A program made the position numbers and the translations under genes. This document shows, in pieces, positions 1 through 7,881 of a stretch of DNA of 26,195 bases. Origin of the DNA: CBDDBH01 sp965225625. Lineage in GTDB: Bacteria > Pseudomonadota > Gammaproteobacteria > JADZEE01. The notes below the pieces were generated by a model. That model worked only from the letters and a program-made list of their open reading frames with translations. It made no database searches and was not told where the DNA came from. The stretch is from NCBI GenBank assembly GCA_965225625.1, contig CBDDBH010000001.1:1-26195 (forward strand). The letters are read 5' to 3'. Position 1 is the first letter of the stretch. Every line of letters begins with the position of its first letter.

Positions 1-1221
1 GCGGACCGACAACGCCCAGATGATATCGTTGAGGTTGCGTACGTCGATGTCATCATCGACGACGATCAGGTTTTTGATCAATTTGCCGGCTCGGCAGCCG
101 CGCGCGGCCATCGCGAGTTGCCGTACCAGCCCCGGGCGGTTGGCGGACTTGCGGATCGAGATGGCCGTGGTCAAACCCTCGGCGCCGAGCACTGCTACGT
201 CGCAGACTTCCGCAACCACGGCTTTGATCTGGTTGTACATGCTCGCGGAGTAGACCAGGTGATCGATGATATGTCCCTCGGTCGGCTCGCGGCCCATGTA
301 CATGTATTGGTAAATTGGTTGCTGACGCATGGTTATCGTCTTGATGTCTAGCTGCAGCAGGTAGAACAGCCCGGAATGAAAACCGCTGAACTCGGAAAAC
401 GGCCCTTCCAGGATACGTTCGCTCGCGTGGTAGTAGCCTTCGATCACGATTTCAGCTTCGGCCGGGATCAGTATCTGCGGAAAGTTCTCGGACCGGGTCA
501 TTTGTAGCTGCTCGCCGGTGAGCGCACCCCAGTATTCAAATTCGGCGACGTTGTCCGGTGCCGACATTTGCGCGCACAGGTAATACAGCGGATCCGCCCC
601 GACCACGATAACCACCGGCGCGGCCTCGCCCCGATCAAACCACTGCTTGATGATCTGACCCTCATGTTGTGCCGATGTCATGGCAAGTACGCTGAGTTGA
701 TCGAGCCCCTGCAGTTGAAATCTGCGGATCGCGATGTTCTGCCAGCCGCCGTCCGGGGTGATCACGTGAGAGATGCCGGCGGTTATGTACGGAGGATTTT
801 CGTCTGCGCTGGTTACCGGGATCGGCAGGGCGGTAATGTCGATGTCGTCGGTGACAATTTGTTCTTTGCACGGTCCCGTTGCGACTACCTCGGGCTGCAC
901 GCGCCGATCCGAACCGACGACGTTGAATAGGAAACTCGCGTAGTCCTCGGCGCTGCGGCCGAGCGCCAGGGCCTGTCGATTCGGCGTGGTCAGCCCGTCG
1001 TGGAATACCTGCCAGCCGTCGTAGTCGATGATCGATTCGTGCAGAACTGCCGGGCCGCCCCGATCGGCGATCCGTTTGGCGACGTAGGAGATGTCGTTGC
1101 GCAGACCGACCGGTGTTTTGTTGTGGTGGAGCTCACCGGCCGCTTCCAGACGCGCGATCCACTCTCGCAGGGAACGGCATGCAGTGACGGTTTCTACTGC
1201 TACGGCTTGGTTCGTGTTCAT
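1..1221 (-). CDS. UbiD-family prenyl-FMN-dependent decarboxylase, 3' end missing
   Basis: This gene runs off the left edge; 407 codons are visible, from ATG at 1221 to position 1 without a stop. UbiD-family enzymes reversibly (de)carboxylate aromatic or unsaturated acids using prenylated FMN. The EGPFSE motif at residues 272-277 gives the two conserved acidic residues (E272, E277). The RRFQLQG stretch (R167) aligns with the YRLQ arginine, so the Glu-Arg-Glu catalytic set is present. The last visible part contains the family pattern VVDDDIDVRNLNDIIWALS. A GGGAGG ribosome-binding site lies about 7 bases upstream of ATG. A UbiX-type prenyltransferase, needed to make the cofactor, is not in the window. 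The family call is secure; the substrate cannot be read from the sequence. A role in aromatic acid metabolism fits the Rieske and hydrolase genes further along. Confidence 0.93.
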   Translation of the reverse strand, partial: MNTNQAVAVETVTACRSLREWIARLEAAGELHHNKTPVGLRNDISYVAKRIADRGGPAVLHESIIDYDGWQVFHDGLTTPNRQALALGRSAEDYASFLFNVVGSDRRVQPEVVATGPCKEQIVTDDIDITALPIPVTSADENPPYITAGISHVITPDGGWQNIAIRRFQLQGLDQLSVLAMTSAQHEGQIIKQWFDRGEAAPVVIVVGADPLYYLCAQMSAPDNVAEFEYWGALTGEQLQMTRSENFPQILIPAEAEIVIEGYYHASERILEGPFSEFSGFHSGLFYLLQLDIKTITMRQQPIYQYMYMGREPTEGHIIDHLVYSASMYNQIKAVVAEVCDVAVLGAEGLTTAISIRKSANRPGLVRQLAMAARGCRAGKLIKNLIVVDDDIDVRNLNDIIWALSVR

Positions 1222-1254
1222 GCAAACCTCCCACGCGAGTTCCCTAGAATAATA

Positions 1255-1334
1255 CCCCTCATCCTGTCCTTCTCCCAAAAGGGGAGAAGGGGCCCACGGT
1301 TTAAGCCCCCTCGCCCCTTGCGGGAGAGGGGGCG
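1255..1334. repeat. Partial copy of dispersed palindromic intergenic repeat
   Basis: This stretch has two imperfect hairpins: CCTTCTCCC/GGGAGAAGG, then CCCTCGCCCC-TTGC-GGGAGAGGG. The same CCCTC...GAGGG blocks recur near 6400, 7760, 16790 and 25895. It fills the gap between dam (stop at 1337) and the ubiD-type gene (start at 1221). It lacks the CCGCC hairpin and variable stem of the full copies. Confidence 0.8.
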
Positions 1335-1336
1335 AG

Positions 1337-2155
1337 TTAGTTGAAGACGGCTAGAATTTCGCGGACATTTGCGCGGTTGGCGCCGTCTCGACTTATGAAT
1401 CGGCGTACATCAAAGGAGTGTATTTCAGCGCCAGCGTAAATCTCTCGCGTAAGTTTTGTATCGTGGTTAGAAATAACGACGGTCACGTTTCGGTTCGCGA
1501 GTTTGGTGGCCATCCGCGCCAGTCGCCGTTGTTCTTCTTCGCCGAAGCCGTTAGCAGAATAACTGGTGAAATTGGCACTGGGCGATAATGGCACGTACGG
1601 GGGATCGCAATAAACGACGTCTCCTTTCCTGGCCTTGTCCATCGCTGAGACGAAATCAGCACAGGTGAATGTCGCACGTTTAGCCTTGTGCGCGAGATGC
1701 GTGATTTCCCGTTCCGGGAAATAAGGTTTTTTATAGCGACCGAAAGGGACGTTGAATTTTCCTCGGGAGTTATATCTGCACAAGCCGTTATAGCAATGCC
1801 TGTTGAGATATAAAAACAGGACTGCGCGCAATTCTTGATTGTTGCTTTGGTTGAATCGCCGGCGCAGGCGATAGTATGTCTCCGGGTTGTTGTAGCGTTC
1901 CGCGAAATAAATCCGTGCGCGGCGAATGAATTTGGTATGCGTTTGAAAACAGATTTCATAGAGATTTATGAGATCTGAATTAACGTCGTTGAGCTGAAAT
2001 GTTTCGTAATCCGTGTTCAGGAACACGACACCTGCCCCCACAAAGGGTTCAATCAGACGGCGGCCTGGCGGTAGCTGAGTCTTTATGCGGTCGATCAGCC
2101 GGTACTTACCGCCGGCCCATTTCAGCGGCGGTCTGTGTTTGGGGTCGGCTGACAC
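1337..2155 (-). CDS. dam: DNA adenine methylase (Dam type, class D12)
   Basis: This is a SAM-dependent N6-adenine methyltransferase of 272 residues, close to E. coli Dam (278). Visible motifs are KWAGGK (12-17), the SAM-binding EPFVGAG (36-42), the RYN-RGKFNVPFGRYKKPYFPE block and the catalytic DPPY (184-187) followed by VPLSPSANFTSY. These match the GATC-methylating Dam branch rather than a generic restriction-linked methylase. The open frame extends further upstream, but that part overlaps the transporter gene and does not look like Dam. The GTG at 2155, just before the conserved core, is therefore preferred. It lies 16 bases after the stop of the YedE-like gene with no clear ribosome-binding site, which suggests translational coupling. 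No restriction endonuclease is nearby, so this is an orphan methylase at the end of a transporter operon. Confidence 0.92.
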   Translation of the reverse strand: MSADPKHRPPLKWAGGKYRLIDRIKTQLPPGRRLIEPFVGAGVVFLNTDYETFQLNDVNSDLINLYEICFQTHTKFIRRARIYFAERYNNPETYYRLRRRFNQSNNQELRAVLFLYLNRHCYNGLCRYNSRGKFNVPFGRYKKPYFPEREITHLAHKAKRATFTCADFVSAMDKARKGDVVYCDPPYVPLSPSANFTSYSANGFGEEEQRRLARMATKLANRNVTVVISNHDTKLTREIYAGAEIHSFDVRRFISRDGANRANVREILAVFN

Positions 2156-2171
2156 CGCGCGACGCGTCGGC

Positions 2172-2591
2172 TTAGATGTTACGCGTTGAGAACGATGCCG
2201 CGTAGGCACCCGCTGACATGGCGATGACAAATACGACGGGCTTAATCGAGCCCAGCCCCACAGCGGCAATGGCAGGCCCCGGGCAGAAGCCGACAAGACC
2301 CCAACCGATACCGAACACGGCGGCACCGGCGACGAGTTTGAGGTCGATATCGTTACGCTTTGGCAGGCGAAACTCGCTTGCGAACAATGGCTGGCTGCGA
2401 CGTAATACGAGGCGATAGCCGATCAGAGTGACGGTTAACGCGCCACCCAGCACACACAGCAGCGTTGGATCCCAGTTGCCGGCGATGTCGAGAAAGTCGA
2501 TGACTTTCTTGGGGTTGACCATGCCGCCGATGGCGAGTCCTACGCCGAAGATCAATCCGGCGATGAGTGCCATGATGAGTTGTCGGATCAT
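2172..2591 (-). CDS. YeeE/YedE-family sulfur transporter subunit B (DUF6691-like)
   Basis: This is a 139-residue membrane protein with about four hydrophobic segments. It carries GMVNPKKVIDFLDIAGNWDP near the N-terminus and GFCPGPA (C103) in the second half; both are hallmarks of the small YeeE/YedE half-subunits. The family includes TsuA/YeeE, which moves thiosulfate through the inner membrane using conserved cysteines. The two-gene split form (PmpA/PmpB type) is common in proteobacteria. It starts 4 bases after the stop of the partner subunit, with a GGAG site in that partner's 3' end. Transport of thiosulfate or another sulfur compound is inferred from the family. The upstream MDR gene and downstream dam complete the operon. 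Confidence 0.88.
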   Translation of the reverse strand: MIRQLIMALIAGLIFGVGLAIGGMVNPKKVIDFLDIAGNWDPTLLCVLGGALTVTLIGYRLVLRRSQPLFASEFRLPKRNDIDLKLVAGAAVFGIGWGLVGFCPGPAIAAVGLGSIKPVVFVIAMSAGAYAASFSTRNI

Positions 2592-2595
2592 GGCG

Positions 2596-3018
2596 CTAAC
2601 TCCCGAGTAAATGCTTAACGACGTACACGGTGAGGATTGCGCTCGCCAGGAACGTGCAGGTAGCTACCAGCGAGCGCATCGACAAACGCGCCATGCCGCA
2701 GACCCCGTGGCCACTGGTGCAGCCGCTACCGAGTTTGGTGCCAACACCGACCAGAACTCCGCCGAACACGACCAACGGCAGACCTGCATCGATGACTGGC
2801 GGACGCCAGGTGGTGTAACCCTGACTCAAGGCTAGAGCACCCAGGACCAGACCGGCCACGAAAGCCCAGCGCCAGGCGCGATCGCTCGGCGCAGTCAACG
2901 CGCCATCGGCGATGCCGCTGATGCCGGCGATGCGGCCCAGGGTTAACATCAACCACACGCTGCTAAGACCGATCAGTGCGCCTCCCAGCAATCCGGAAAC
3001 GGGCGTAAAGTTCTCCAT
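2596..3018 (-). CDS. YeeE/YedE-family sulfur transporter subunit A
   Basis: This is a 140-residue membrane protein with about four hydrophobic segments. The motif GSGCTSGHGVCG (97-108, with C100 and C107) is the signature of YeeE/YedE transporters, where the conserved cysteines relay thiosulfate or a related sulfur species. The start at ATG 3018 is chosen because AGGAG lies 7 bases upstream and the protein then begins MENFTP. A longer in-frame reading to 3042 would overlap the upstream gene. It is followed 4 bases later by the B subunit, and the pair probably forms one membrane channel. The gene lies 10 bases after the MDR oxidoreductase stop, so the four genes from 4009 to 1337 look co-transcribed. 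Confidence 0.9.
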   Translation of the reverse strand: MENFTPVSGLLGGALIGLSSVWLMLTLGRIAGISGIADGALTAPSDRAWRWAFVAGLVLGALALSQGYTTWRPPVIDAGLPLVVFGGVLVGVGTKLGSGCTSGHGVCGMARLSMRSLVATCTFLASAILTVYVVKHLLGS

Positions 3019-3028
3019 CGTTAAGCTC

Positions 3029-4009
3029 CTACGCGTCGGCAATCGTCATGACGATTTTACCGGTGTTGCGGTCCTCTTCCATGTATTGATGCGCGTCCTG
3101 CACGTCGTTCCAATTAAAGACGGTGTCGACGATCGGCTTCATGCGGCCATCGGCGAAGCGGGGCAGCGCGAACTCACCCAATTCACCGGCGAGTTGAGTG
3201 CGATAGTCCTGCGCGCGCGAGCGTAGTGCCGTGCCGATAACCTGCAGGCGTTTGAACAACAAAACACGCAGGTTGATGTCGTCCGGAGATGCGCCGCCGA
3301 GGAAACTGATCAAGATCAGGCGGCCGTCGCGTTTGAGTACTTTCAGGTTCTGGTTCCAATACGGTGCACCGACAAAATCGAGAACCAGCTCAACGCCGGC
3401 ACCGCTCGTGGCTTCCAATACCTTATCGGCGAAGTCTCCCTCTTTATAGTTGATGCCGTGACTAGCGCCCAGCGATTCGCAGAAAGCGATCTTTTCGGCG
3501 GAACCGGCGGTGATGACCGAAGACGCGCCTGATTCGCGCAATAACTGTATGGCAGCTGTACCGACACCGCTGGCGCCCGCGTGCACCAGTACGCTCTGGC
3601 CGGCCTGAGCCTGCCCCAGCCAGAACAGACATTGGAACGCGGTCATAAAAACTTCCGGAATTGCGGCTGCTTGCTCGAAGGACAGGTTCGCGGGCTTGCG
3701 CCACAACAGTTCGGCCGGGATAGTCGCATATTCGGCGTAGCCGCCGCCCTGTGCCAAACCAAAAACCTCATCGCCGACCTGCCAATCACCGGCAGCCTGT
3801 TCTACGACACCCGCCAGATCGACACCGAGAATCGTGCTCGCACCGTCGGGCATCGGGTAGTTGCCCTCACGCTGAATGATATCCATACGATTCAGTGCGG
3901 TGGCTTTCACGCCAACCACTACTTCGCCGGGCTTAGCCACCGGATCGGGCGCCTCGCCCATAAATAGTTGGTCGCGTCCGCCGGGTTCTTTTACAAGGAT
4001 TGCTTTCAT
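3029..4009 (-). CDS. Zinc-independent MDR oxidoreductase (quinone oxidoreductase/PIG3-like)
   Basis: This 326-residue protein has a GroES-like N-terminal half (about 1-125), including ALNRMDIIQREGNYP and GVDLAGVVE. A Rossmann NAD(P)-binding half follows, with HAGASGVGTAAIQL around 143-156. The zinc ligands of alcohol dehydrogenases are absent. This fits the PIG3/TP53I3 and QOR group, which reduces quinones or enones with NADPH. Length and domain order are full. It is the first gene of the minus-strand group that continues into the YeeE/YedE pair and dam, and is divergent from the amidase at 4114. A link between quinone reduction and sulfur transport is not established; the grouping may only reflect shared transcription. 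Confidence 0.9.
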   Translation of the reverse strand: MKAILVKEPGGRDQLFMGEAPDPVAKPGEVVVGVKATALNRMDIIQREGNYPMPDGASTILGVDLAGVVEQAAGDWQVGDEVFGLAQGGGYAEYATIPAELLWRKPANLSFEQAAAIPEVFMTAFQCLFWLGQAQAGQSVLVHAGASGVGTAAIQLLRESGASSVITAGSAEKIAFCESLGASHGINYKEGDFADKVLEATSGAGVELVLDFVGAPYWNQNLKVLKRDGRLILISFLGGASPDDINLRVLLFKRLQVIGTALRSRAQDYRTQLAGELGEFALPRFADGRMKPIVDTVFNWNDVQDAHQYMEEDRNTGKIVMTIADA

Positions 4010-4073
4010 TGGGTTACCTGCTTGGGGGAGCGGAATTGTAACGGTAGCAGGCGTGTTAATACGAGTCCGTTGC

Positions 4074-4079
4074 TATACT
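4074..4079 (+). promoter_or_regulatory. Possible -10 box for the amidase gene
   Basis: TATACT lies 35 bases upstream of the amidase ATG, in the 104-base divergent gap between the MDR gene and the amidase. No convincing -35 box sits at 16-18 bases distance. The amidase has AAGGA 8 bases before its ATG. This is a weak call based on the -10 match only. Confidence 0.35.
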
Positions 4080-4113
4080 GCGATTTGCCTCGAATAAGAA
4101 AAGGAATGAGCCC

Positions 4114-5505
4114 ATGACCACTGAGCGGCAACCTTCCGCAGTTGAATGGCTGCGCAGAATGGACAATGGAGAGATCACCGCAGTCGAGTTAGTGAAACAA
4201 ACGGCGGCGCGGCTCGAGGCTGCAGATCAGCGCGTACATGCCGTCATGGCCCAGGATCCCGAACGGAGTCTGCAGGAAGCAAAAGTAGCCGACGAGCGTC
4301 GGGCGCGGGGCGAATCCGCCCCGATGTTGGGGTTGCCGGTAACCATTAAAGATTCAATTGATGTCGCCGGGTTACCCTGTACCGGCGGTTCATATGCGCG
4401 TGAGAATTTCATCCCTGAACGCGATGCGACTTGCGTCGCCCGCTTGCGCGCTGCCGGCGCGATCATAATAGCGAAGACCAATTTGCCGGAGTATTCATCA
4501 TCATACGATTCTCACAATGCGATTTTCGGGCGCACCGATCACCCGCTCGATCCGACCAGGACGGCAGGTGGATCCTCCGGCGGTGAAGGTGCGTTATTAG
4601 GCGCGGATGCGTCGATTGCCGGTGTGGGTATCGATGGCGGCGGATCTATAAGAGTCCCCAGCCATTACTGTGGGACGGTCGGCATACGCCCAACGGTCGG
4701 TCGCATTCCCGATACGGGTACCTGGCCGGAAACCCGTGACGTGGGTTATCGGGACCTCATGAATGTTGGTCCGATGTGCCGGTATGTGGAAGATTTGTGG
4801 TTGTTGCTATCCATAATGGCAGGTGCGGATTGGATAGACCCCTATGCGTTGCCGGTATCGCTGGGGGATCCGGCCGATATCGATGTAGAACAAATGCGTG
4901 TGGGTTACTACCACTATGACGGCGTTGCCCGTGTCAGTCCCGGTACCGAGGCCGCCGTGCAAAATGCTGTGCAGGCCCTGGCGGCAGCGGGGGCGAAGAC
5001 CAGTGAGGTGGATCTCCCCGACGTCAGCGATGCAACCTCAATGTTTTTTTCACTGATCGCCGCGGACGGCGGGGCGCGCACGCTGCGCGATCTGGAAGGG
5101 GCCAACGGTCGCCACCAGGCGCAGTTTCAGTCGTTGCTAGAGGGATTCGGCGAATCCATTACGGTCACGGAGTTTTTCGATCGGCAGCGGACCGTGTTCG
5201 AGTTTCGCGCGCGAATGCGTTTGTTTATGCAAAATTACGATGTGCTCGTATGCCCAGTCACGACGGGTCCGGCACCTTTGCACATGCAGCCGCAATATGG
5301 GGCGACGCAGGACGATTATTACTCAGCGTTCAACTACGTGCATACGCACGCGCTGGCGGGCTTTCCATCCACCGTTGTTCCCGCTGGCAGTGAAGACGGT
5401 CTGCCGATTGGTGTGCAAATCGTGGCGCAGGCTTATCGCGAAGACCGAAGTCTTGCAGCCGCTGCAGCGGTCGAAGCCGCGCTAGGCGGATTTAATCCGG
5501 GATAA
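4114..5505 (+). CDS. Amidase-signature family hydrolase
   Basis: This 463-residue enzyme is of the amidase-signature superfamily, which hydrolyses C-N amide bonds with a Ser-cisSer-Lys triad. The triad is visible: K79 in TIKDSIDVAG, the cis-serine S154 in AGGSSGGEGA, and the nucleophile S178 in GIDGGGSIRVP. The 24-residue spacing of the two serines is as in fatty acid amide hydrolase. The usual GTDxGGSIR appears here as GIDGGGSIR. A good ribosome-binding site (AAGGA, 8 bases) supports ATG 4114. The EthD-domain gene follows 23 bases later, so the two probably form an operon. GatA is unlikely because no gatB or gatC is present and the C-terminal half differs. The substrate is unknown. Confidence 0.92.
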   Translation: MTTERQPSAVEWLRRMDNGEITAVELVKQTAARLEAADQRVHAVMAQDPERSLQEAKVADERRARGESAPMLGLPVTIKDSIDVAGLPCTGGSYARENFIPERDATCVARLRAAGAIIIAKTNLPEYSSSYDSHNAIFGRTDHPLDPTRTAGGSSGGEGALLGADASIAGVGIDGGGSIRVPSHYCGTVGIRPTVGRIPDTGTWPETRDVGYRDLMNVGPMCRYVEDLWLLLSIMAGADWIDPYALPVSLGDPADIDVEQMRVGYYHYDGVARVSPGTEAAVQNAVQALAAAGAKTSEVDLPDVSDATSMFFSLIAADGGARTLRDLEGANGRHQAQFQSLLEGFGESITVTEFFDRQRTVFEFRARMRLFMQNYDVLVCPVTTGPAPLHMQPQYGATQDDYYSAFNYVHTHALAGFPSTVVPAGSEDGLPIGVQIVAQAYREDRSLAAAAAVEAALGGFNPG

Positions 5506-5528
5506 AAAGTGATAAGGAGATGACACGG

Positions 5529-6218
5529 ATGAGTGTGATGCACAATCTCGTGTGTGAAGCACCGCAAGACGAGCGAGATGCGGCCCAAGCGTGGTTTCGC
5601 AACGGACCGGCGGCGTGTATGGCAGCGATGGGTACGTGTGAGCGCTGCGATTTGTATCTACCGCAAGCTTCCCATGATCCGTATCTGGACGATGGCCCAG
5701 GACCGGCCGCGTTGCTTCAGACCCGGTTTGCTGATCACGCTGCGCTCGAACAGGCAATGGCTGACGCGGCGTTGCGCGATAGTTGTAAAGACGGTGGATC
5801 AATTGCCGGTCTTGCCGTAGCCCACCAGGGTTTTGAAGTCCGCGAGTATCCAGTGGCAGGGGCCGATCGGCCGGCACCGCTGGATGCAGCGGTTTCGTAT
5901 GTGGTGCGTTATTTCAGACCGTCTGAAGATGAGCCGGCGTTTATCGATTATTACTGTGCAAGTCACCCGCCGTTGCTAGGGAAACTGCCGGGGGTTCGTA
6001 ATATTTTTTGTTATGTCCCGATCACCTGGAAGGACGTCAGCGGGATCGAGCAGATCAACTACTTGTTTGGTAATGAGGTGGTGTTTGATTCATTGGATGC
6101 GCTTGATGCAGCGTTAGCATCCGATATTCGTGATGAGTTACGGGAGGATTTTCACAATTTTCCGAAGTTCACGGGGAATAATCCGCACCATGCGATGTTG
6201 CGAGAGCGGCTGAGCTGA
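5529..6218 (+). CDS. EthD-domain (dimeric alpha-beta barrel) protein
   Basis: The protein has 229 residues. The C-terminal half carries an EthD-like pattern, FIDYYCASHPPLLGKLPGVR, followed by NYLFGNEVVFDSLDALDAAL, typical of ferredoxin-like dimeric alpha-beta barrel proteins. EthD proteins occur in catabolic clusters such as ether cleavage and polyketide or aromatic turnover, where some assist oxygenases or act on ring intermediates. The N-terminal half (about 1-110) may be a second, diverged copy of the fold. ATG 5529 is chosen because AAGGAG ends at 5519, giving 9 bases of spacing; the earlier ATG at 5520 abuts that site directly. It is probably translated with the amidase 23 bases upstream. 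The exact function is unknown. Confidence 0.8.
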   Translation: MSVMHNLVCEAPQDERDAAQAWFRNGPAACMAAMGTCERCDLYLPQASHDPYLDDGPGPAALLQTRFADHAALEQAMADAALRDSCKDGGSIAGLAVAHQGFEVREYPVAGADRPAPLDAAVSYVVRYFRPSEDEPAFIDYYCASHPPLLGKLPGVRNIFCYVPITWKDVSGIEQINYLFGNEVVFDSLDALDAALASDIRDELREDFHNFPKFTGNNPHHAMLRERLS

Positions 6219-6266
6219 TAACTTCTACGAATTGAGGTAGCTCTTCTGGCAGCGACGAGTCGATTT

Positions 6267-6507
6267 CCCCCTCATCCTGACCTGTTCTAGAACTCGGCTA
6301 ACGCCTCGTTAAGAACCCCCGGCCCTTGCCTCACGGCAAGGGCGTTCGCGGGGCAAGCGCCAGGTTAAATCGCCCTTGCTTTTTCCCGCTCACCCCGCAA
6401 GGGGAGAAGGGACCCAAAGTTCAGCCCCTGCCACAAGCGCCCCTTGCGGGAGAGGGGTTGGCAGACAACCGCTCCTGCGTTGTCTGCATTTCCGCCGTCC
6501 ATGGCGG
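6267..6507. repeat. Dispersed palindromic repeat region, copy A
   Basis: This starts with CCCCTCATCCTGA and includes a perfect 9-bp hairpin, GCCCTTGCC-TCAC-GGCAAGGGC (6322-6343). From 6399 it holds a 109-base block: GGGGAGAAGGG, CCCTTGCGGGAGAGGGG, then the stem GCAGACAAC (6461-6469) / GTTGTCTGC (6479-6487), then a CCGCC/GGCGG hairpin (6492-6507). The 109-base block is nearly identical to 7756-7856, apart from an 8-base insertion near 6431. It forms the 3' end of the transposase remnant. Confidence 0.85.
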
Positions 6508-7672
6508 CCTCTTTGTGTGTGGCAGTGCCCGCGTAACGCTCCACCGGCACTAACCATTCATTGTTCGCACAGCGGTAAGCATCCTGGTACGCGTCATAGA
6601 CAAAGGCACCCTTAGGAAAGGTTTTCTGCGATTGCTTGGCTTGCCCCGCCACTTTCCCCTCCGGACAAAGCAGGTTGATGTCCCGCTCCACGCTGTGTTG
6701 CAATATCCGGTCACTGAAGTAGCCCGCATCCAGCAACAGATCTTCAACGGCCACGCCACTGCTCGCTTCACTGTGCGCCAGCATCCCCGCGACCACCGCG
6801 CTCTCACTGGAGGGGTCAACCGCCATCCCAACCACCACCCGTTCTTCATTGGCCAGCACCGAGGGCTTATAGGAGGGCCCCGTGCCTCGTCCGCGTTTCA
6901 ACGCTTGCACCATCGCTTCGGGCTCGTGCGCACTCACACACACCTTCTCGCCTGACTTACCCTTGCTTTCCCGCGCCGCTTTGCGCCTTTGCAAGGTCTC
7001 ATGCACTTGCTGGCTTTGCGCCAACGCCACTTGTTTGGTTTTATCCTCCGGTGCCTGCGCCAACACCTGCCTCGCCTCGCTCAAACGCTGTTTCGCCGCC
7101 TCTTCCTTTATCAAACCATAATGCGAACACGCCGCCTCTATCACCGTGCCGTCTCCCGCCACCCGGGTCGCGCTGCTGCCCGTGGCTTGTAACACACGGC
7201 CGGTTAACTCAATAAAAAATGACCCGCTCAGCAACTCATCATGCTGCGTGATAAACCGGCCGATGTTCGCATGGTCCGGACAGATCCCCCCGCTCACCCA
7301 CATCGCACCGATATCCACTCGCGCCAACCGTTCCAGACCCCGCAACGAACTCACACCCTGCAATAGCCCGTACACGATTAACCCCAACACGCTGCGCGGG
7401 GAATACGGCGCGCGGCCCGTCCTGGCATAGTTGTCTTCAAAACCCGACCAATCCAGCTCGCTCAATAGCGCTCGTAACACTAACGGCCCACGAATGCCGG
7501 CCGCTTGCAGATGCGCCTTCACCGACAACTGACCCAGATAAAGCTGCTGCGGATCAGGATCAATGAACACACGCCCCGCAGCTCTGCGGCTTTGCCGCGA
7601 CGCGCCAGTATCGGACAACCCCTCAAACAGGTTCAGTTGCACATCCCCATTTATTCCCAGCGCTTTTGTCAC
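6365..7672 (-). pseudogene. Truncated IS1182-type transposase
   Basis: The N-terminal and central parts match IS1182/DUF772-type DDE transposases: a helical N-terminus around SPRSVLGLIVYGLLQGV, the first catalytic Asp in AGDGTVIEAACS (D174) and the second in LLLDAGYFSD. GTG 7672 is chosen for its GAGAGG site 6 bases upstream. Recognisable transposase sequence ends at TATHKEA, near 6506. Beyond this the frame stays open to 6365 but translates only the palindromic repeat (copy A). The usual C-terminus with the third catalytic residue (the EHPFGTIK region) is missing, so the product should be inactive. The remnant is flanked on both sides by same-orientation repeat copies. No clear IS terminal inverted repeats were found. 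Confidence 0.85.
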
Positions 7673-7755
7673 CGTTGGCCTCTCGCTATCTTGTACCTGC
7701 ACGTAGTTTAACGCTTCACGATCCTTGCAACGATCCCCCTTTCGCGACACCCTCC

Positions 7756-7868
7756 AAGGGGAGAAGGGACCCAAAGTTCAGCCCCTCGCCCCTTGCGGGA
7801 GAGGGGTTGGCAGACAACCGCTCCTGCGTTGTCTGCATTTCCGCCGTCCATGGCGGTCGGGTGAGGGG
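7756..7868. repeat. Dispersed palindromic repeat, copy B
   Basis: This block is nearly identical to 6399-6507, in the same orientation. It has a CCCCTTGCGGGAGAGGGG hairpin, the stem GCAGACAAC (7810-7818) / GTTGTCTGC (7828-7836) with a 9-base loop, then CCGCC/GGCGG (7841-7856) and a closing GTGAGGGG. It lies directly behind the 3' end of the GST gene. Confidence 0.88.
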
Positions 7869-7881
7869 TAGAACAATAAAT

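Noticed and set aside
1..930. Several plus-strand open frames at the left edge
   Set aside because: All are antisense to the UbiD-family reading, which is open over 407 codons with family motifs throughout.
2156..2326. Longer N-terminus for Dam
   Set aside because: The extra 57 residues overlap the YedE-like gene in another frame and do not resemble Dam, which normally begins a few residues before KWAGGK.
4114..5505. Glutamyl-tRNA amidotransferase subunit A (gatA)
   Set aside because: No gatB or gatC is nearby, and the GIDGGGSIR variant and the C-terminal half do not fit GatA.
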